NCBI GenBank assembly: GCA_004794655.1
Contig: SMMW01000081.1
Location: 62,001 to 126,000 of the forward strand
Reading direction: 5' to 3'
Length of the DNA: 64,000 nucleotides
From: Marisa cornuarietis
Taxonomy: Eukaryota > Mollusca > Gastropoda > Architaenioglossa > Ampullariidae
Position 1 is the first letter of the stretch. The number at the start of each line of letters is the position of its first letter. The notes under the pieces are model-generated. The model saw nothing but the letters and a program-made list of their open reading frames with translations, had not been told where the DNA came from and did no database searches. Both the position numbers and the translations under genes were made by a program. Below are positions 1 to 11,862 of this stretch, one piece after another.

Positions 1-51
1 CACAGTGTAACACGTGTATCTCAGCCTCTGTAACACTCATGTCTGTGGCAG

Positions 52-390
52 GTATAACTTAAAGACCTTGTGTGAGAAGCTGCTGACACAAGTTCCTCGT
101 CTTCATCTTTGGGCGGCAAGTTGTCACCATGGAGACCCTCCCGCCGGCTGGCCAGTGGAATATTTAACCAGACCACTTCGCTCTCCCCCGATCTTCGTCA
201 GGGAAGTCGAACAGTGATGGTGATGTCCTCCCGTACAGTGAGCGTGGTGTGTCCGACCACACAGACGGCCCGCCATTGAGACGATTGTATCACCGAGGTC
301 AAGATCACTCAGGTGTCTGGCAAGTTGACTGTGTCACGTGCGGTCGTGAGGTGGCCAGCTTCCTACACAGTCTCCGTGTTGGTGCTACGG
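52..390 (+). pseudogene. Receptor paralogue 1, helicase-like penultimate exon, broken
   Basis: This is the counterpart of exon 45518-45870 of paralogue 2, with the same acceptor context (gtctgtggcag at 41-51), the same donor (gtaggt at 391) and near-identical residues such as LWAASCH and GW-VEYLTRPLR. Two things break it. The frame meets TGA at 215-217, and the stretch after it is 14 nt shorter than in paralogue 2 (339 against 353 nt), so the conserved tail DHTDGPP / CGREVA / FLHSL is out of frame. I infer a pseudogene or a truncated protein. The upstream exons lie outside the window. Confidence 0.75.
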
Positions 391-1388
391 GTAGGTGTGG
401 GTATTCTGTAGTGTAACGTCTCTTGACAGATGAACAGTTAACGGTGTGATAATAACAAGCAGGTGAAAAACAGTCTTGTGAAGAAGACAGTGTGCTAGTC
501 ACGTGTGTCTGTCATGTTATGGCTGTAGTAGTGTGCTTATTTCTTGTTTGTGTAGAGGGTAGTTCCCGCTAGTGTCTACTGGTCCTATTGGTACATCCCT
601 AGTCCCCTCGCCCCACTTGGTACTTGTGAACGTCATGACGAGACAGTGCGGGATGAGGGATGTATAACCACCTGTATTTATTTTAATGTTTATGTATTAT
701 CTCTTTTTACATCAAGTATATGTATGTATTATCTCTTCCATATCATGTGTATGTATTATGGCTAGTACGAGCACTATTTGAAGTTGTCCTTCTTGATAAA
801 TAAAGTTGTATTGTATTGTTAGTCAAGGTCATTACACGCGTACACACGCACACGTATATGCATGTGTACCCACAATAACACACGACCACACGCACACACA
901 CACACGCTCTCAAACATAACCACATTTCACAGGTGAAAACACACCTAGCAAGGTTAGGAAGTCTGACCTTACATTAAGGGGGGAGGGTGGTCACTGACGT
1001 CACGGGGCAGGGAAAGGTCGAGGCTACGTAACCGGACCGTGGGAACAGGTGGAGGGTAGTTTCTGGAACGTTCCACGGGGATGGGATAAGACGATAAGTA
1101 GTGTAGCTTGACAGTTGAGGCAGACTTTTAGAATTTGGAAGTGAGAGTGGAGAGACGGTAGGCCAGCATCCGAGTGAAGCTCAAATAAACATCTACAGTG
1201 ATGCGGCAAACTCCATCTTTGTGTGTTTCTCGTGCCACTAGCCCACCCCTACGAAGCCATCAGACACAGAGGTTTGGTTACATGTTACCATGTGATGATG
1301 TCACTGTTTATATCCATGTGTCTGTCAGTGTGTACGCTGTGTCTCCAACATGTGCCTTACACAAGAAACTCACTTTAAATGTTAACAG
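391..1388 (+). other. Intron of receptor paralogue 1
   Basis: This stretch lies between two exons whose order and borders match paralogue 2. It contains a CA-rich patch (about 840-905) and an AATAAA hexamer at 799-804 after an AT-rich stretch, which could end a truncated transcript. I see no other gene. Confidence 0.6.
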
Positions 1389-1729
1389 AGAATGTCACGA
1401 CAACAGCCACGACCGTCACCTCCACCAACGGCGACACAACCCCACCCTGCCTGCAGTGGAGAGACGTGCTGGTGTTGTACTGGAATACAGTTAGTCACGG
1501 CTGGGGTATGGTGGAGGCGCTTAAAGAAGCGGGTATTCCAGTGCGGGTGGTAGATGATGATGACGTTGATGACGTGGCCACGGCCCGCAGTGACGTGGTG
1601 TTGGTGGCTGATGGACATCGTGTTCTTGGTCTGGAGAGAAAAATCGTCGTCTGTCTGGATGATGAACATTATCCCCGACTTCATCTCATGTCTCGCTGTA
1701 CGTCACAACTTGTGATTGTCTCCCGCTGA
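1389..1729 (+). CDS. Receptor paralogue 1, last exon (helicase motif V/VI-like C terminus)
   Basis: The exon follows acceptor gttaacag and runs open to TGA at 1727-1729, 113 residues. It is collinear with exon 46099-46448 of paralogue 2, sharing PPCLQWRDVLVLYW, EA-IPVRV and RS-DVV. It carries a GLERKIVVCLDD block and a SRCTSQLVIVS block near the end. In SF1 helicases of the UvrD type, motif V has a GLE core followed by a hydrophobic strand, and motif VI is a (T/S)R(A/C) followed by L-hhh, so I read this as the end of a helicase 2A-like domain. The exon itself is intact, but the exon before it is broken, so it may not be translated. Confidence 0.7.
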
Positions 1730-3479
1730 AGACAAGCTGCTGGTAATCTGACGTCATCACCTCATGACGTGTTACACAACAACTAGTGTCAACATTAACA
1801 ATATCACACTGGCTCTCGTTTACACAACAAATGGTGTCACCATCAACAATATCACACTGGCAAGTTGTATAGGACTCTGTGAGTGCGGGTGTGTGTGTGT
1901 GTATATGTATTACTGTGTTTGTGTCTGTCTTTGTGTGACTCCGATTATTGTGTGTGTAAGTGTTTGTGATTGTATGTGTGATTGTGTATGTTAAGGGTTT
2001 GTCACTGTGTATGTTTATATGACTGTGTTTCTCACTGTGTGTGTGACTATGTGTGTGGGTGATTGTGCGTGACTGTGTATGATTGTATCAGTGACCTGTA
2101 TGTATGATTGCGTGTGTCTGTGTGTGTGTGACTGTGTGCATATGTGTGATTGTGTGGGACCGTGCGCGTGACTGTGTGCATGCATGTTTATGTGTCTGTG
2201 ACTGTCTTTGAGAGACAGGCATGTATCTTGACAACTATGTTTCTACCTTCTGTTCCGCTGTCTGTACTGTGACTTGTTTCTCGCTCTGTCACCTTTAGTA
2301 AAGACAGGTGAGGGATGGGGTTGATTTTTCTGAACTCACAAGGCAGGAGAATATTTGCACCGCGTGGTGAGTTCATTGTCACATTTGCTTCAAAATAAAT
2401 AGGTTATAGATGTTTGATGATTGTGTGTATTGAAAATAAATGATGTAAACAATGCACTTGCTTAAAAAGACATTAAAGGAATAAAAGTAAAAAAAGATAC
2501 CAACCTTCACGCATTCAGTCTTTTAATTATTCCTTCATTAGCTCATTCGCTTAATCTTTAAAGTAGTCATTAAAGGGATGCTGTTAGTTTCTGTGATTTC
2601 TTTTAGCGAATCATCTCACGATATGTAGGGTTTAAAGGGCAATACGAGTGCAATATTCTTTCTTTGTGATCCTGTTCAGCTCATTTTAAAGTAATAATAC
2701 CCACAATATGAGAACATAATTCTGCTTAATTTTCAAGATTAAAAAGTGTTCAAACCTCGACATTCTGATCTTCCACTAGGGAATGAGAAGACAATGTCAT
2801 GACTGTACAACGAAGATCTCTTTGTATTAATCAAAGTTCAAGACTTGCCTTCGGTGTATAAGTAAGTGGATAACAACAGATGTTGAAATTGTTAAATACA
2901 GGGTGGGACCGAGTTCGTACGGTACGTTTGAACAAAGCAGAGATCTGACCTGTATATACACATAATAGAGTGATGTCCCTTCGCTTAACTGGCTGGAGGG
3001 GGGAGAGCTGTGTCATATTTTTGTCTTATCTGACGTCTTCCTTGTGGTTGTGTATCTTTTTGATGTGCCTGCCATCATGCGTTTGGAATGCGGTGCCTCT
3101 TTGGTTTCCGTGGCTTCGGTTCCTTTCAACAAACAGACTTGACAATCGGCGCAGTTCTGCGGGCATCATGTCTCCTTGACTTTTGTTGACCAGTGAACTT
3201 TTATAGTGTGCTGGGGCTCATTCGTCGCCCTAGTGTGATGTGTGCTGTTTGTAGGATGTGCTATTAGGAACTGCAGTTAATAGGGAATGTATTACGGCTT
3301 GTGTGACGTTTGATATTTGATATCTACTAGGGAGTGTGTTACGGCTTGTGTGATATGTTTCATATTTGGCCGGCGGACTGTGTTGGTGCTGTGTGTAGAC
3401 GCTGTCCTATGACCTGGAGCTCCGTCATTTTGTTCTGACGTCACATTATTTTCACGTCACACCATCTGTCATTTATGAA
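1730..3479. other. Flank of paralogue 1, no gene recognised
   Basis: Stretch 1890-2200 is low-complexity GT-rich DNA. AATAAA occurs at 2394-2399 and could be a distal polyadenylation signal for paralogue 1. The rest is AT-rich without a convincing reading frame. Confidence 0.5.
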
Positions 3480-3529
3480 GCGCCTTGAGTTCGTCCTAAA
3501 GGGAGGATATATAAGGCGCTATACAAGCT
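3480..3529 (+). repeat. CR1/L2/SINE-type 3' tail fragment
   Basis: The stretch contains gcgccttgag and ggcgctatacaagc, a pattern common to the 3' ends of L2/CR1-type LINEs and the SINEs that borrow them. It ends where the I-like LINE coding sequence begins. Confidence 0.45.
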
Positions 3530-3550
3530 AACAAGACATCCCCTGCTAGC

Positions 3551-4843
3551 TACAGACCAATAGCGCTCACCTCGCAGTTAGGCAAGACGTTTGAAACAAT
3601 TATCAAATGCAGATTAAACTACTACTGCGAAGTAAACAACATTCTACCCCCAGAACAGAGTGGGTTTAGGGAAAAACGTAGTACGATGGATCATATAACA
3701 GCCTTACAGCAGGAAATAATTAACGCTCATACCGAAAAAAGAGTGAACCTGTGTGGAGTGTTCTTGGACATTGAGAAAGCCTTCGACATGCTCTGGCATG
3801 AAGGTCTGCTCCAGAAACTCTACCGCATAGGCACTCCAAACAAAATCGTCCAATTAGTTCGATCCTTCCTGTCAAACAGGAAAATAGCAGTAAGAGTGGA
3901 AAACCAGACGTCTAAAGAGGTGCTGCTTGATAATGGAGTGCCCCAGGGGAGCGTCCTCAGTCCATTATTGTTTAACATAATGATCGCAGACCTCCCCAAA
4001 TGTGTAAAGCACGTAAAAGTCAAACAGTTTGCAGACGACACCTCCCTCCTAGGAAAAGTAGAAATACGTAAAACAAACAACCCCGAGATACCTAAAATCA
4101 TAGGAATTGACAAGATCCAAGAGGACCTCCATGAAGTAGCAAACTGGTTAAAATATAATGGCTTTAAATTATCAGCCCCCAAAACCCAGGCGATAATATT
4201 TAAAAAACCAAACCAAAAGATGGAATATCCCAAACTAAAACTAAACCAAACAACCATTACCTATAGCTCCCAGGTACAATTCTTAGGAGTAATTTTCTCG
4301 GATAAAACAAACTGGTCCCCCTATGTAGATAAAATAACGAAAGCTGCCAAAAAGGGAATTAACCTAATGAGAGTAGTAAGTGGTAACAACTGGGGCACCC
4401 ACCCAAAATCCCTTCTTAACCTATACCAAGCCCATGTAATGTCAAAGCTGCTTTATGCAGCCCCACTCCTAGTTCACCTGAGGTCAAACCACATAGCTAA
4501 ACTCCAGTCAGTCCAGGCCCGAGCATTAAAAGTAGTGTTGGGTGTACCTTTGCACACTCCAAACCTGTCGATATTGGCAGAGACGGGACAAAAACCAATA
4601 GACCTGATTATCAAGGAGAGGACAGCCACCTACTACTATAAGACGCAGTGTCTCCCTACCGACCACCCAGTCCGACAGATCCACATACAACCCCACAGAC
4701 ACAGAACAGGCCGCCCCACCCCACAACCCACTATTCAACAACACACCCAACATATAGAAAACACAAAAGGAGCAGAAACGCTACCCACACACCAACATGC
4801 AAACTCCACCTTGGACACTTCCGCGACCACAAATAGACACTGA
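3551..4843 (+). pseudogene. LINE reverse transcriptase (5'-truncated)
   Basis: The open frame starts in RT motif 1 (SYRPIALTS) without a native start. The polymerase motifs are in order: the A box FLDIEKAFDMLW, the B box NGVPQGSVLSP and the C box QFADDTSLL, whose two Asp are intact. Thumb-like sequence follows (VQFLGVIFSDKTNW). The last 40 or so residues are low-complexity Pro/Thr/His and overlap the start of the RNase H frame in a different phase, so a frameshift separates the two halves. It cannot make a complete element protein as it stands. Confidence 0.85.
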
Positions 4844-5792
4844 CCTCACCAAATACAACAAAGGCAGCCACCAATACCAAATCACCTCAGAGATCAAACT
4901 CAAACTGAGCACCACCTACAAGGACTTTACACAAATATATACGGATGGCTCCCACGACCCTGAAGCGCAAGCAACCGGGCTGGGAATCTATTCTCCTGAC
5001 AACATGACCCTTTCAATCAAACTCCCAACCCACACGTCAATCTTCACAGCCGAGATGACTGCTATACAGACAGCTCTTGAGACGACACAACTCAAACTGA
5101 GAGACACTGAACAACGACAATTCCTTATACTATCGGACTCCCTGTCAGCACTCCAGGCACTTAAAAACCAATCATCCAACAGAATAGACATTGTATATGA
5201 GATACTGTCCCTCATAAATAAAATTAACAAGGAAAACGGAGACGTCAGGTTCCTTTGGATCCCCTCCCATATTGGGATTAAAGGAAACGAGAAAGCTGAC
5301 AAACTAGCAAAACTGGCTGTAAAGCAGAGTAGCAGTCCTAAAGTCACCACCCTAAACATCTCTATTTCACCAACTGAGAGAAGAATAGCCATAAAACCAG
5401 CAATACAAACAAGATGGCAGGAGAAATATAAAACTGAAGGGAAAGGAACTAGGAGACTGGTAGATGACCAACCCAGTAATACGCTACTTTTTTTTAATTC
5501 AAGTAGGCCCCGCCAGTCTAAGATAACTAGAATGAGGCTAAGTGGAGAATATTTAATTAAATACAAAGACCCTATAACATGCATATGTGGGGACAGGCTT
5601 AGCACCCCACATGTGCTTTTGGAGTGTCATGAAAACAAAGAAGAAAGAGAAGAATTAAGACAGGTCTTAAATAAACATAGGCTGGCACTGAACATTAACA
5701 ACTGTCTTAACCCACCAAAAGAGCAGTGGCATACTATACTGTCATTAGTAGTAACAATGGTAACAAGCCACCCTCATGCTAAGCTCATATAA
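4797..5792 (+). pseudogene. LINE RNase H and C-terminal region
   Basis: The 331-residue open frame carries RNase HI catalytic signatures: IYTDGSHD, an E in FTAEMTAIQTAL, LSDSLSALQAL and IPSHIGIKGNEKADKLAK. A C-terminal motif with CICGD then H.LLEC resembles the zinc-knuckle-like end of I/Jockey-group proteins. The ATG at 4797 is probably not native, because the region just upstream matches continuation of the RT frame after a frameshift. Confidence 0.85.
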
Positions 5793-5975
5793 ACAGATAA
5801 AAGGGTATGACTAAATAGCTCCTCCCCCTGGGAAACTCTGATAACTGAAACAAAAACCCATAGGTTAGGATATAACTGAACAAATGAGCTTGCTAGCATA
5901 ACATTATTCTTCAAATCAGTATAAAAACAACTTGAAACAATGGTCTCTCATAACCAGAGCTTTAAAAAAAAAAAA

Positions 5976-6517
5976 GGCCAAGCATAAATCTCAATAAGTC
6001 CTCAAACTAAGTCTAGGATATAGAAATAGGGCAACCTAAGAGATCCGGCAACCTGGAGAGTACGCCACCTCTGCGGACTTGGCAGGCCTACAGGACATAA
6101 GAGCACGGCACTACAGATGGCAGAGGGCACCAACACCAGTAAACAACACCTGCGGCGAAAGAGAACGACAACCCTTCTCCCGGTCCCTTCCTTCCTTACC
6201 ACCACCACCTCCAGCTTCCCCCTCTGCTCCCCCCTTGCCCCCCCCCTCCACAGTGCGAAATCGCCTTTCGGTGGAAGCACTTTCCCTTTCAAAGACAACA
6301 ACAACAACAACAACAACTTTGTTATTATTATTATTATTATTATTTTTTTATTATATATGTAATAGGTGACCCTCTTTCCCCTTATAACCCACGCAACGAT
6401 AGTAACAAAACAAGTATGACTGATATAAATGGACATTTCCATAAAATCCTAGACATAAGTGAAAGTGACGCGAGCGTTGAGGCAGATAGCGACCAAGAAA
6501 AATTATTGTTTGGCGGC

Positions 6518-6560
<43 letters not shown>

Positions 6561-7869
6561 AGTAGATTTATATAGCGCAATTTTCAACCCCAGAGTCGAC
6601 TCAATGCGCTTTCCAAACAAAAAACAAAAAAACAACAACAACAGATTGACACAGAAACCATGTTCAAACAAAGACCACACTTATTAACAAACAATTATAT
6701 AGAGACATTGCAACAAACAAAACTACAAGGTAGAAAAAGAAAATACTGCACACAAGCATGAACATAACATCTAAAGGATAACATTGAGAGTCATGGTGTG
6801 GTGGAGTCTACAGCTGTGAGCAAACCATTCGACGAATGTCAGCAGACACAGTCACAGTGAGTGAACTCAATATGCCCAGAGCCCGCAGTTAGGGTGAGCA
6901 TTGTTGCCTCATTCAAGACATACGATGAATTGAAAAGACATCAGTCGTGTGGTAAAGTGCATGGCCTCACATGTCGGCGACCGCACGTGGGCAGTACTTG
7001 CGCGCTTGCTGCACAGAATCGTTTTATTTGTTTGTTGTTGTTGTTGTTGTTTTTTAAGATCACATACTCCATCTCTCTGGAGGTTGAGAAGGGCTAGTTT
7101 TGTCCTTGACTCGGCTAAACTAAATCTGAGGGCGGTTGACAGCGCGGCCATTAGGCTGCCGATGGACAGGTGTAATAGCAGTTTTCCGATGGCTTTGACA
7201 TCTGATGACCGCCGCGGAACTGTTTATCTTAGGATCTTAGTTGTTCAGCTTTTAACGACTGTTTGTCTCTTTGTTAATCTATCTTCTGTTTAATTCTTAT
7301 TGCGAAATAATTATTATTCCTTGCTTTAAATTTTTGCTGAGGATCCAGTGTCGTATTTCTAATGTGTAGAGCTGGAGTTAGCACTGATCATTTAATCACT
7401 GTCAATGAACATTTCCATCGCTGTTAGTCAAAATATCATCGACCATGATGTCGTAAGAAAACTTCTCTACACAGATGTCGCTGTGGAGAGAGTGGCAGTT
7501 GTCGCTAAGGACCATCAGTTCGCTGTCCCCTCCTTAGATTTACTCAAGTATGCCAGGAGAGCCTCCCCTCCAGAGACGCAAGCCGCCTGCGCTGGATCAA
7601 AGCTGGAGCCATCTTGACAACCACATAAACCAGAGCGACACACGGAGTTCTGCAGACGACACTGGGTGCTTAGTCTACAAGAAGTTCCATAGAAACCAGC
7701 TCTGTGTCATCTTCAGAATCGTCGGAAGAAACCGTTATGGCCTCATACAGAATAGACCGGCAGTCGACGGGAAAAGTTGCAGAAGAAAACAAGAAGTCAA
7801 ATAGTCCTGCGAAGCAAAGATGCAACGGAAAAAAGCACCAGCCTACATAATGGACACGAAAAACACAAC
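5976..7869. other. Low-complexity stretch with ATT repeats, no gene
   Basis: Simple repeats include (CAA)n at 6295-6316, (ATT)n at 6319-6358 and (ATT)n at 6519-6560. The second ATT tract is followed by tatatagcgcaattttcaa..., a minus-strand L2/CR1-type tail (about 6565-6615). Short frames here are unconvincing. The part from about 7550 may be the degraded 5' end of the old LINE whose endonuclease starts near 7870. Confidence 0.45.
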
Positions 7870-8547
7870 AAACTAAGAAAAATACAAAAATTGCGGAGAG
7901 CCGCCTCCCTCAAGCCTGCTAAGAGATATTTGAGATTTCTTACATATAATATTGAAGGCCTTTCAAATGTGCTTAACTCGCGCAGTTTAAACTTTGTAGA
8001 TAAGTTTCATTTTGCTTTGTTGGTCGAAACATTTCGAAGTGTAGTGTTGTCTACAGCATTTCCTAGCCACAAACTGTTTGTGGCAACTACTTCGAAGTTG
8101 TCTGGAGGAGAAGGTGGACGCCTTTCAGGAGGTGTAGTTTTTTTTAGTGAAAAACGACTTGGCAAAGTATGTAAAAGAGATATGTGTTGAATATAATAAC
8201 ATGATTGCTCTGTAGGTATCCAAAGAGTTATTACAAATTTCTACAGACGTGATTTTGCTAGGTGTTTATATTCCACCTGTTGATTCTCCATACTACAAGA
8301 ATACTGATAGTTATAATGGCATTTCGATGCTTGAAGATTTTATATATAATTAGAATCTCTTGCGACCTTCCTTTTTGTATTTGGAGACCTTAATGCAAGA
8401 ACAGCCAATAAGAATTTGAGCGGAGGTGAAGAAATTGATGAGTTGTGCCACTCCAGTGACAATAGAGATAAGTACTTAGCTAATGAATTCAATCATAGGT
8501 CTGCTGATTCTACAATAAATGCATTTGGTTCTTTTCTGCTCCAAGTG
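7870..8547 (+). pseudogene. Old LINE endonuclease, first part (split by the L1-like insertion)
   Basis: Frames in this stretch give pieces of an apurinic-type endonuclease: RFLTYNIEGLSN, LLVETF, SGGVVFFSEK, LLGVYIPPVDS and FVFGDLNARTAN, in the right order but across frameshifts and stops. The last in-frame residues before the insertion are GSFLLQVCNES. The same domain resumes after the 7.3 kb L1-like insertion at 15843. I place it in a non-LTR retrotransposon of unassigned clade. Confidence 0.7.
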
Positions 8548-8561
8548 TGCAATGAATCTTA

Positions 8562-8628
8562 TTTTTTTTTTTTTTTTTTTTTTTTTCTTTTTTTTTTTTC
8601 CTTTTTTTTTTCCCTTTTTTTTTCATAA
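8562..8628 (-). repeat. Poly-A tail of the L1-like insertion (poly-T on plus)
   Basis: A T-rich run of about 66 bp begins directly after the left target-site duplication. It marks the 3' end of a minus-strand retroposon. Confidence 0.8.
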
Positions 8629-9465
8629 GTTTTATTTCATGTCACAGTGTATTACAGCAGTGCCATAGCACATAGAAAATAAACAGAAAAAGCACATAGA
8701 CAACCAGAAGAAACAAAGTACACACACACATACACACGCAAATTGATGTAACATCTTTTTGCATCATCTTCCCTCATTCCTCATTTTTTCTACCTTTGCT
8801 TGCATATAATGTACAAATAAAATTACATTACATAAGTAACCTGTCATCATCACTCTTCTATAAACAGGTTCTTATACAAATTCACATTAAGTCTAAAGCA
8901 GTAAGGTCCATATCTTTAAAGCTACCCCATTCTATTTAATCTTTTGGATTAATCTTTAGCATTATACACTTTATAAGTTAATGTTCTAAATACTTCATAA
9001 TAAATCTGACAGATTCATCAATAATAGTACAAACAAGCTGCCATGATCCTTTTCAAAGGGAAAAAAAGCATTTACATAGAACTTATTAATCAAATGAGAG
9101 CAGCAACATTCTTGTAGAGATTAACACCAACTGAAATCTACTTTGTTGCACAATTGACCCTTGGATTGCTCAGAAAAATGATTGCCATACTGTACACTGT
9201 GATCAACCCCATGCAGTACTGCAGGAGGAAGTATGAAGCCAGCAAATTTGGTAAAAATGTAACATGCCTGCAACCGGCAACAAGAAACATTAGATGGTGG
9301 AAAATATTTATATCCATATGTGCACTTTGTCATTTAAGTGTATGGCAACCCCACATGGAAAGATCAGCACCTTGTAATCAACATGCTGTCATTAACAAAC
9401 AAAAACATACAGGTAGAAGTACACATTAAGCAATCATAAGAATTTTTTTTTTTCATGGTGTGCAT
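8629..9465 (-). other. 3' untranslated part of the L1-like element
   Basis: This lies between the poly-A tail and the stop codon of the minus-strand ORF2 remnant. It is AT-rich without a convincing frame, as expected for a LINE 3' UTR. Confidence 0.6.
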
Positions 9466-10253
9466 TTACCAAGGTGTGAAGAGATTTCTATATGGTTCCC
9501 ATTGCTGATCAAAGGTTGCTAATTCCATGTTGCTAAGAGCTATATGTCTTTCCACTTTCATTTGTCTGTGTAATTCTTGTAAGAAGTTATATATATTTAG
9601 AATTCTTGTGCTAAATCTTGATTTATATATGTAGAACTTTGCCAGTATTATTATGCTGTCCATTATTTTATCAGTCTGGGTATTTTCACTATAGCCAAAT
9701 AAGATAAGTGTAGTAGTGAATTTGAAATCATTAACATGTTTACAGTTATTATTGATTCTCTTTTCTAGCGCTTCCCAAAATTCTTGGACTAAGTTACATT
9801 TCAAAAATAAATGTTCAATCGTCTCTTTTTCTTGGTTACAAAAGGTGCATAGGTTGTCGTTTAAAACTTTCATCTCTTTTAAGATAATATTTGTAGCCAG
9901 TACCCTATGAACCAATCTAACCTGGAACCATTTATATTTAATTTCTTGAATTTTACTTATTTTCAAAAATATCCTTTTAAAGTCCAATTCGCTCTGCAGC
10001 TTTTTAGTCCATTTTTGGCAACAGTTTGGTACATACTCATTATCATTTAATATATTATAGTAGGGTTTTGAACCTTTCCTTTGGGAAAGAATTAGTTTTA
10101 CAGAGAATTGTAATTCGGTTTTTATGTTTTCTTCTATGGGTACATTTTTATGCTTTAAATACTTTTTCACTGCTTCTACACAACTCAGAAATTCCAGAAA
10201 ATTTGTGTTTAGCTGGTGGAGTTGTTTAAAGTATTCGTATGTAAGAAATCTGC
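9466..10253 (-). pseudogene. L1-like ORF2, C-terminal piece (3' half)
   Basis: The minus-strand frame is open from about 10253 to the stop at 9466. It begins CRFLTYEYFKQLHQ, which continues the plus-strand half that ends EKGRFL. The C-terminal domain has the W-RL-HRVLATN segment and the CTFC....ETIEHLFLKC Cys/His motif seen at the end of L1/Tx1 ORF2 proteins. The piece is the 3' half of the same element, not a second insertion, because one target-site duplication bounds both halves. Confidence 0.85.
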
Positions 10254-10258
10254 AAGAA

Positions 10259-10282
10259 ACCCCCCTTCAACAGAGCCTAACT

Positions 10283-10331
<49 letters not shown>

Positions 10332-10663
10332 GTCAATCGTGAATTCCCTCACTGTCACACAAATAAAACAACCTCGGATGAAAATTGTTTAGTAACAAGA
10401 AAAAGTTTGATACTATAAGCTATAAATGTCAGTCCTTATAGCAAGCAACTACATTTACTGATTCTTTAAAGAATAGTGTTAAGGGATTAAGAAGACTGAT
10501 GCATGGAGGAGGACGATGATGAAAACAACGACCACACAGACGTAACAAAAAGTGTACGTCAGCATTCCTACTGCGTCGTGATGAGGTGACGTATATGTCA
10601 GTTTATGTGTAGTGGTATGACGAGATGACGAACATGTCAGTGTCTGTGTAGTGTGTGTGTGCA
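10259..10663 (+). promoter_or_regulatory. Captured copy of a receptor-gene 5' flank
   Basis: The segment matches 29779-30200, upstream of receptor paralogue 2. Outside the different lengths of the (AATC)n tract I see a single base difference (c/t at about 10557). It includes a TATAAAT at 10421-10427 and the gtggtatgacgag-type units also seen before the start codons of paralogues 2 and 3. Its left edge is the twin-priming junction and its right edge is the start of the L1 5' UTR, so it was part of the inserted molecule. Confidence 0.75.
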
Positions 10664-10887
10664 AGATGGGAGGTGAACTGTACTCAGACACAGGAGTGCG
10701 CAACATTTTCTTGTCGTGGGTAATTTGCTGAATTTTTAGTATTTTTACCACGCAAAATGTTCTTTGTGTGCACCTAGTGTTTCCAGTTGGAGGTGTCTGC
10801 CTATCTACCATGGGATCTATTATTCTTAAAAAGTGCTTTTGATTTAAAATTCGGTAGAATGCAGGAAAACCCATAACAGGGATCAAC
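10664..10887 (+). other. 5' UTR of the L1-like element
   Basis: This is the sequence between the captured segment and the ORF1 start. It has no homology to the receptor 5' flank. Confidence 0.5.
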
Positions 10888-11862
10888 ATGGTCAAGGACA
10901 ATAAGGGAAAGAAGCCAGCAAAAATTCAGCCGGTACAACGTGGTTTAAATCAGTCGGCCGGCAGTACTACACCTGTTGCTGATCTTGGTGGTAGAGAGAG
11001 ACACCCCTTGTCTCAGCCTCGCAGATCACAAAGAAATCAGTCGACTCCCTCAATTTGCGATATTTTTCCAGTCACCGGCAAAATGGCGTCGGCCGCAGTT
11101 GCCGTGTCTGCACTTCAAGCCTCGGTGAGTACGAGGGAGTCGGTGGAGGGTGACATTTCATTATCGGACGTATGGAGGAGACTCGGAGAAATCATAAACT
11201 CTCTGGATAAGCTAGTTCAAGATGTGGATGAACTAAAAGGAGTGGTATTCGAATTAAGACAAGAAAACGACTCAATTAAAAAAGAGCTGGAACAATCAAG
11301 AGCTGAGAACTGTGAACTGAAGCGAGTAGTGGAAGAAGCCAAGCTACAAGCGACAACAGCCCAAAGCAGGACAGACAGTCTAGAACAATTTACAAGACGT
11401 AATAACGTCAGGATTTTTGGGGTGCCTGAAGCAGACAAAGAGACCACAGAAACGTGTCAGGCACAGGTTCTAAAAATTCTCAATAACAAACTTGGCCTGG
11501 ACCAAATACGGCCAAACGACATCGAAGTGGTGCATAGACTGGGAAAAAAACCGAGCAGGAGCAATGAGGGTGAAACTAAACCAAGGCCAGTGATCGCTCG
11601 TTTTCTGTCGAGAAAGGTCACCGAAATGGTGATCCAAAACAGAAGGAAATTGAAGGGCACAAGGATAATCATTACCGAGGACCTAACAAAGCAACGATAC
11701 GCACTGCTAGCCCGTGCCCGCGACCACCCTAGTGTGACCGACGTGTGGTCAAAAAACGGGAAAATTCTCGTAAAATCATCAACGGACCACAGGATTCGAG
11801 AAATTCAGTCTTTGACTGATTTAATGTCGCTTCCATCCACATCCTCATCGGGAGTATCCTGA
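10888..11862 (+). CDS. L1-like ORF1 protein (RNA-binding chaperone)
   Basis: The intact frame has 324 residues. A basic, Ser/Thr/Pro-rich N terminus is followed by a predicted coiled coil (about 95-165) with heptad-like Leu/Val spacing and many Glu/Lys. Then comes the L1 ORF1 RRM-like region starting RRNNVRIFGVPE, with VHRLGKK, RPVIARFLSRK and the RNP-like tail KNGKILVKSS. L1 ORF1 proteins trimerise through the coiled coil and coat the element RNA in ribonucleoprotein particles. The length and order match the family. This is the best-preserved ORF of the insertion. Confidence 0.88.
   Translation: MVKDNKGKKPAKIQPVQRGLNQSAGSTTPVADLGGRERHPLSQPRRSQRNQSTPSICDIFPVTGKMASAAVAVSALQASVSTRESVEGDISLSDVWRRLGEIINSLDKLVQDVDELKGVVFELRQENDSIKKELEQSRAENCELKRVVEEAKLQATTAQSRTDSLEQFTRRNNVRIFGVPEADKETTETCQAQVLKILNNKLGLDQIRPNDIEVVHRLGKKPSRSNEGETKPRPVIARFLSRKVTEMVIQNRRKLKGTRIIITEDLTKQRYALLARARDHPSVTDVWSKNGKILVKSSTDHRIREIQSLTDLMSLPSTSSSGVS

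Larger units (their letters stand above)
3530..5975 (+). mobile_element. 5'-truncated I-like non-LTR retrotransposon
   Basis: The order is reverse transcriptase, RNase H, a C-terminal Cys/His knuckle-like motif, then an A-rich 3' end (about 5962-5973). A RNase H domain after the RT is typical of the I/Jockey-related LINE groups. The copy starts inside the RT, so the endonuclease and any ORF1 are missing. One frame change near 4780-4840 separates the RT frame from the RNase H frame. Confidence 0.85.

Noticed and set aside
4988..5605. 205-residue minus-strand ORF
   Set aside because: It is the antisense shadow of the LINE RNase H frame.
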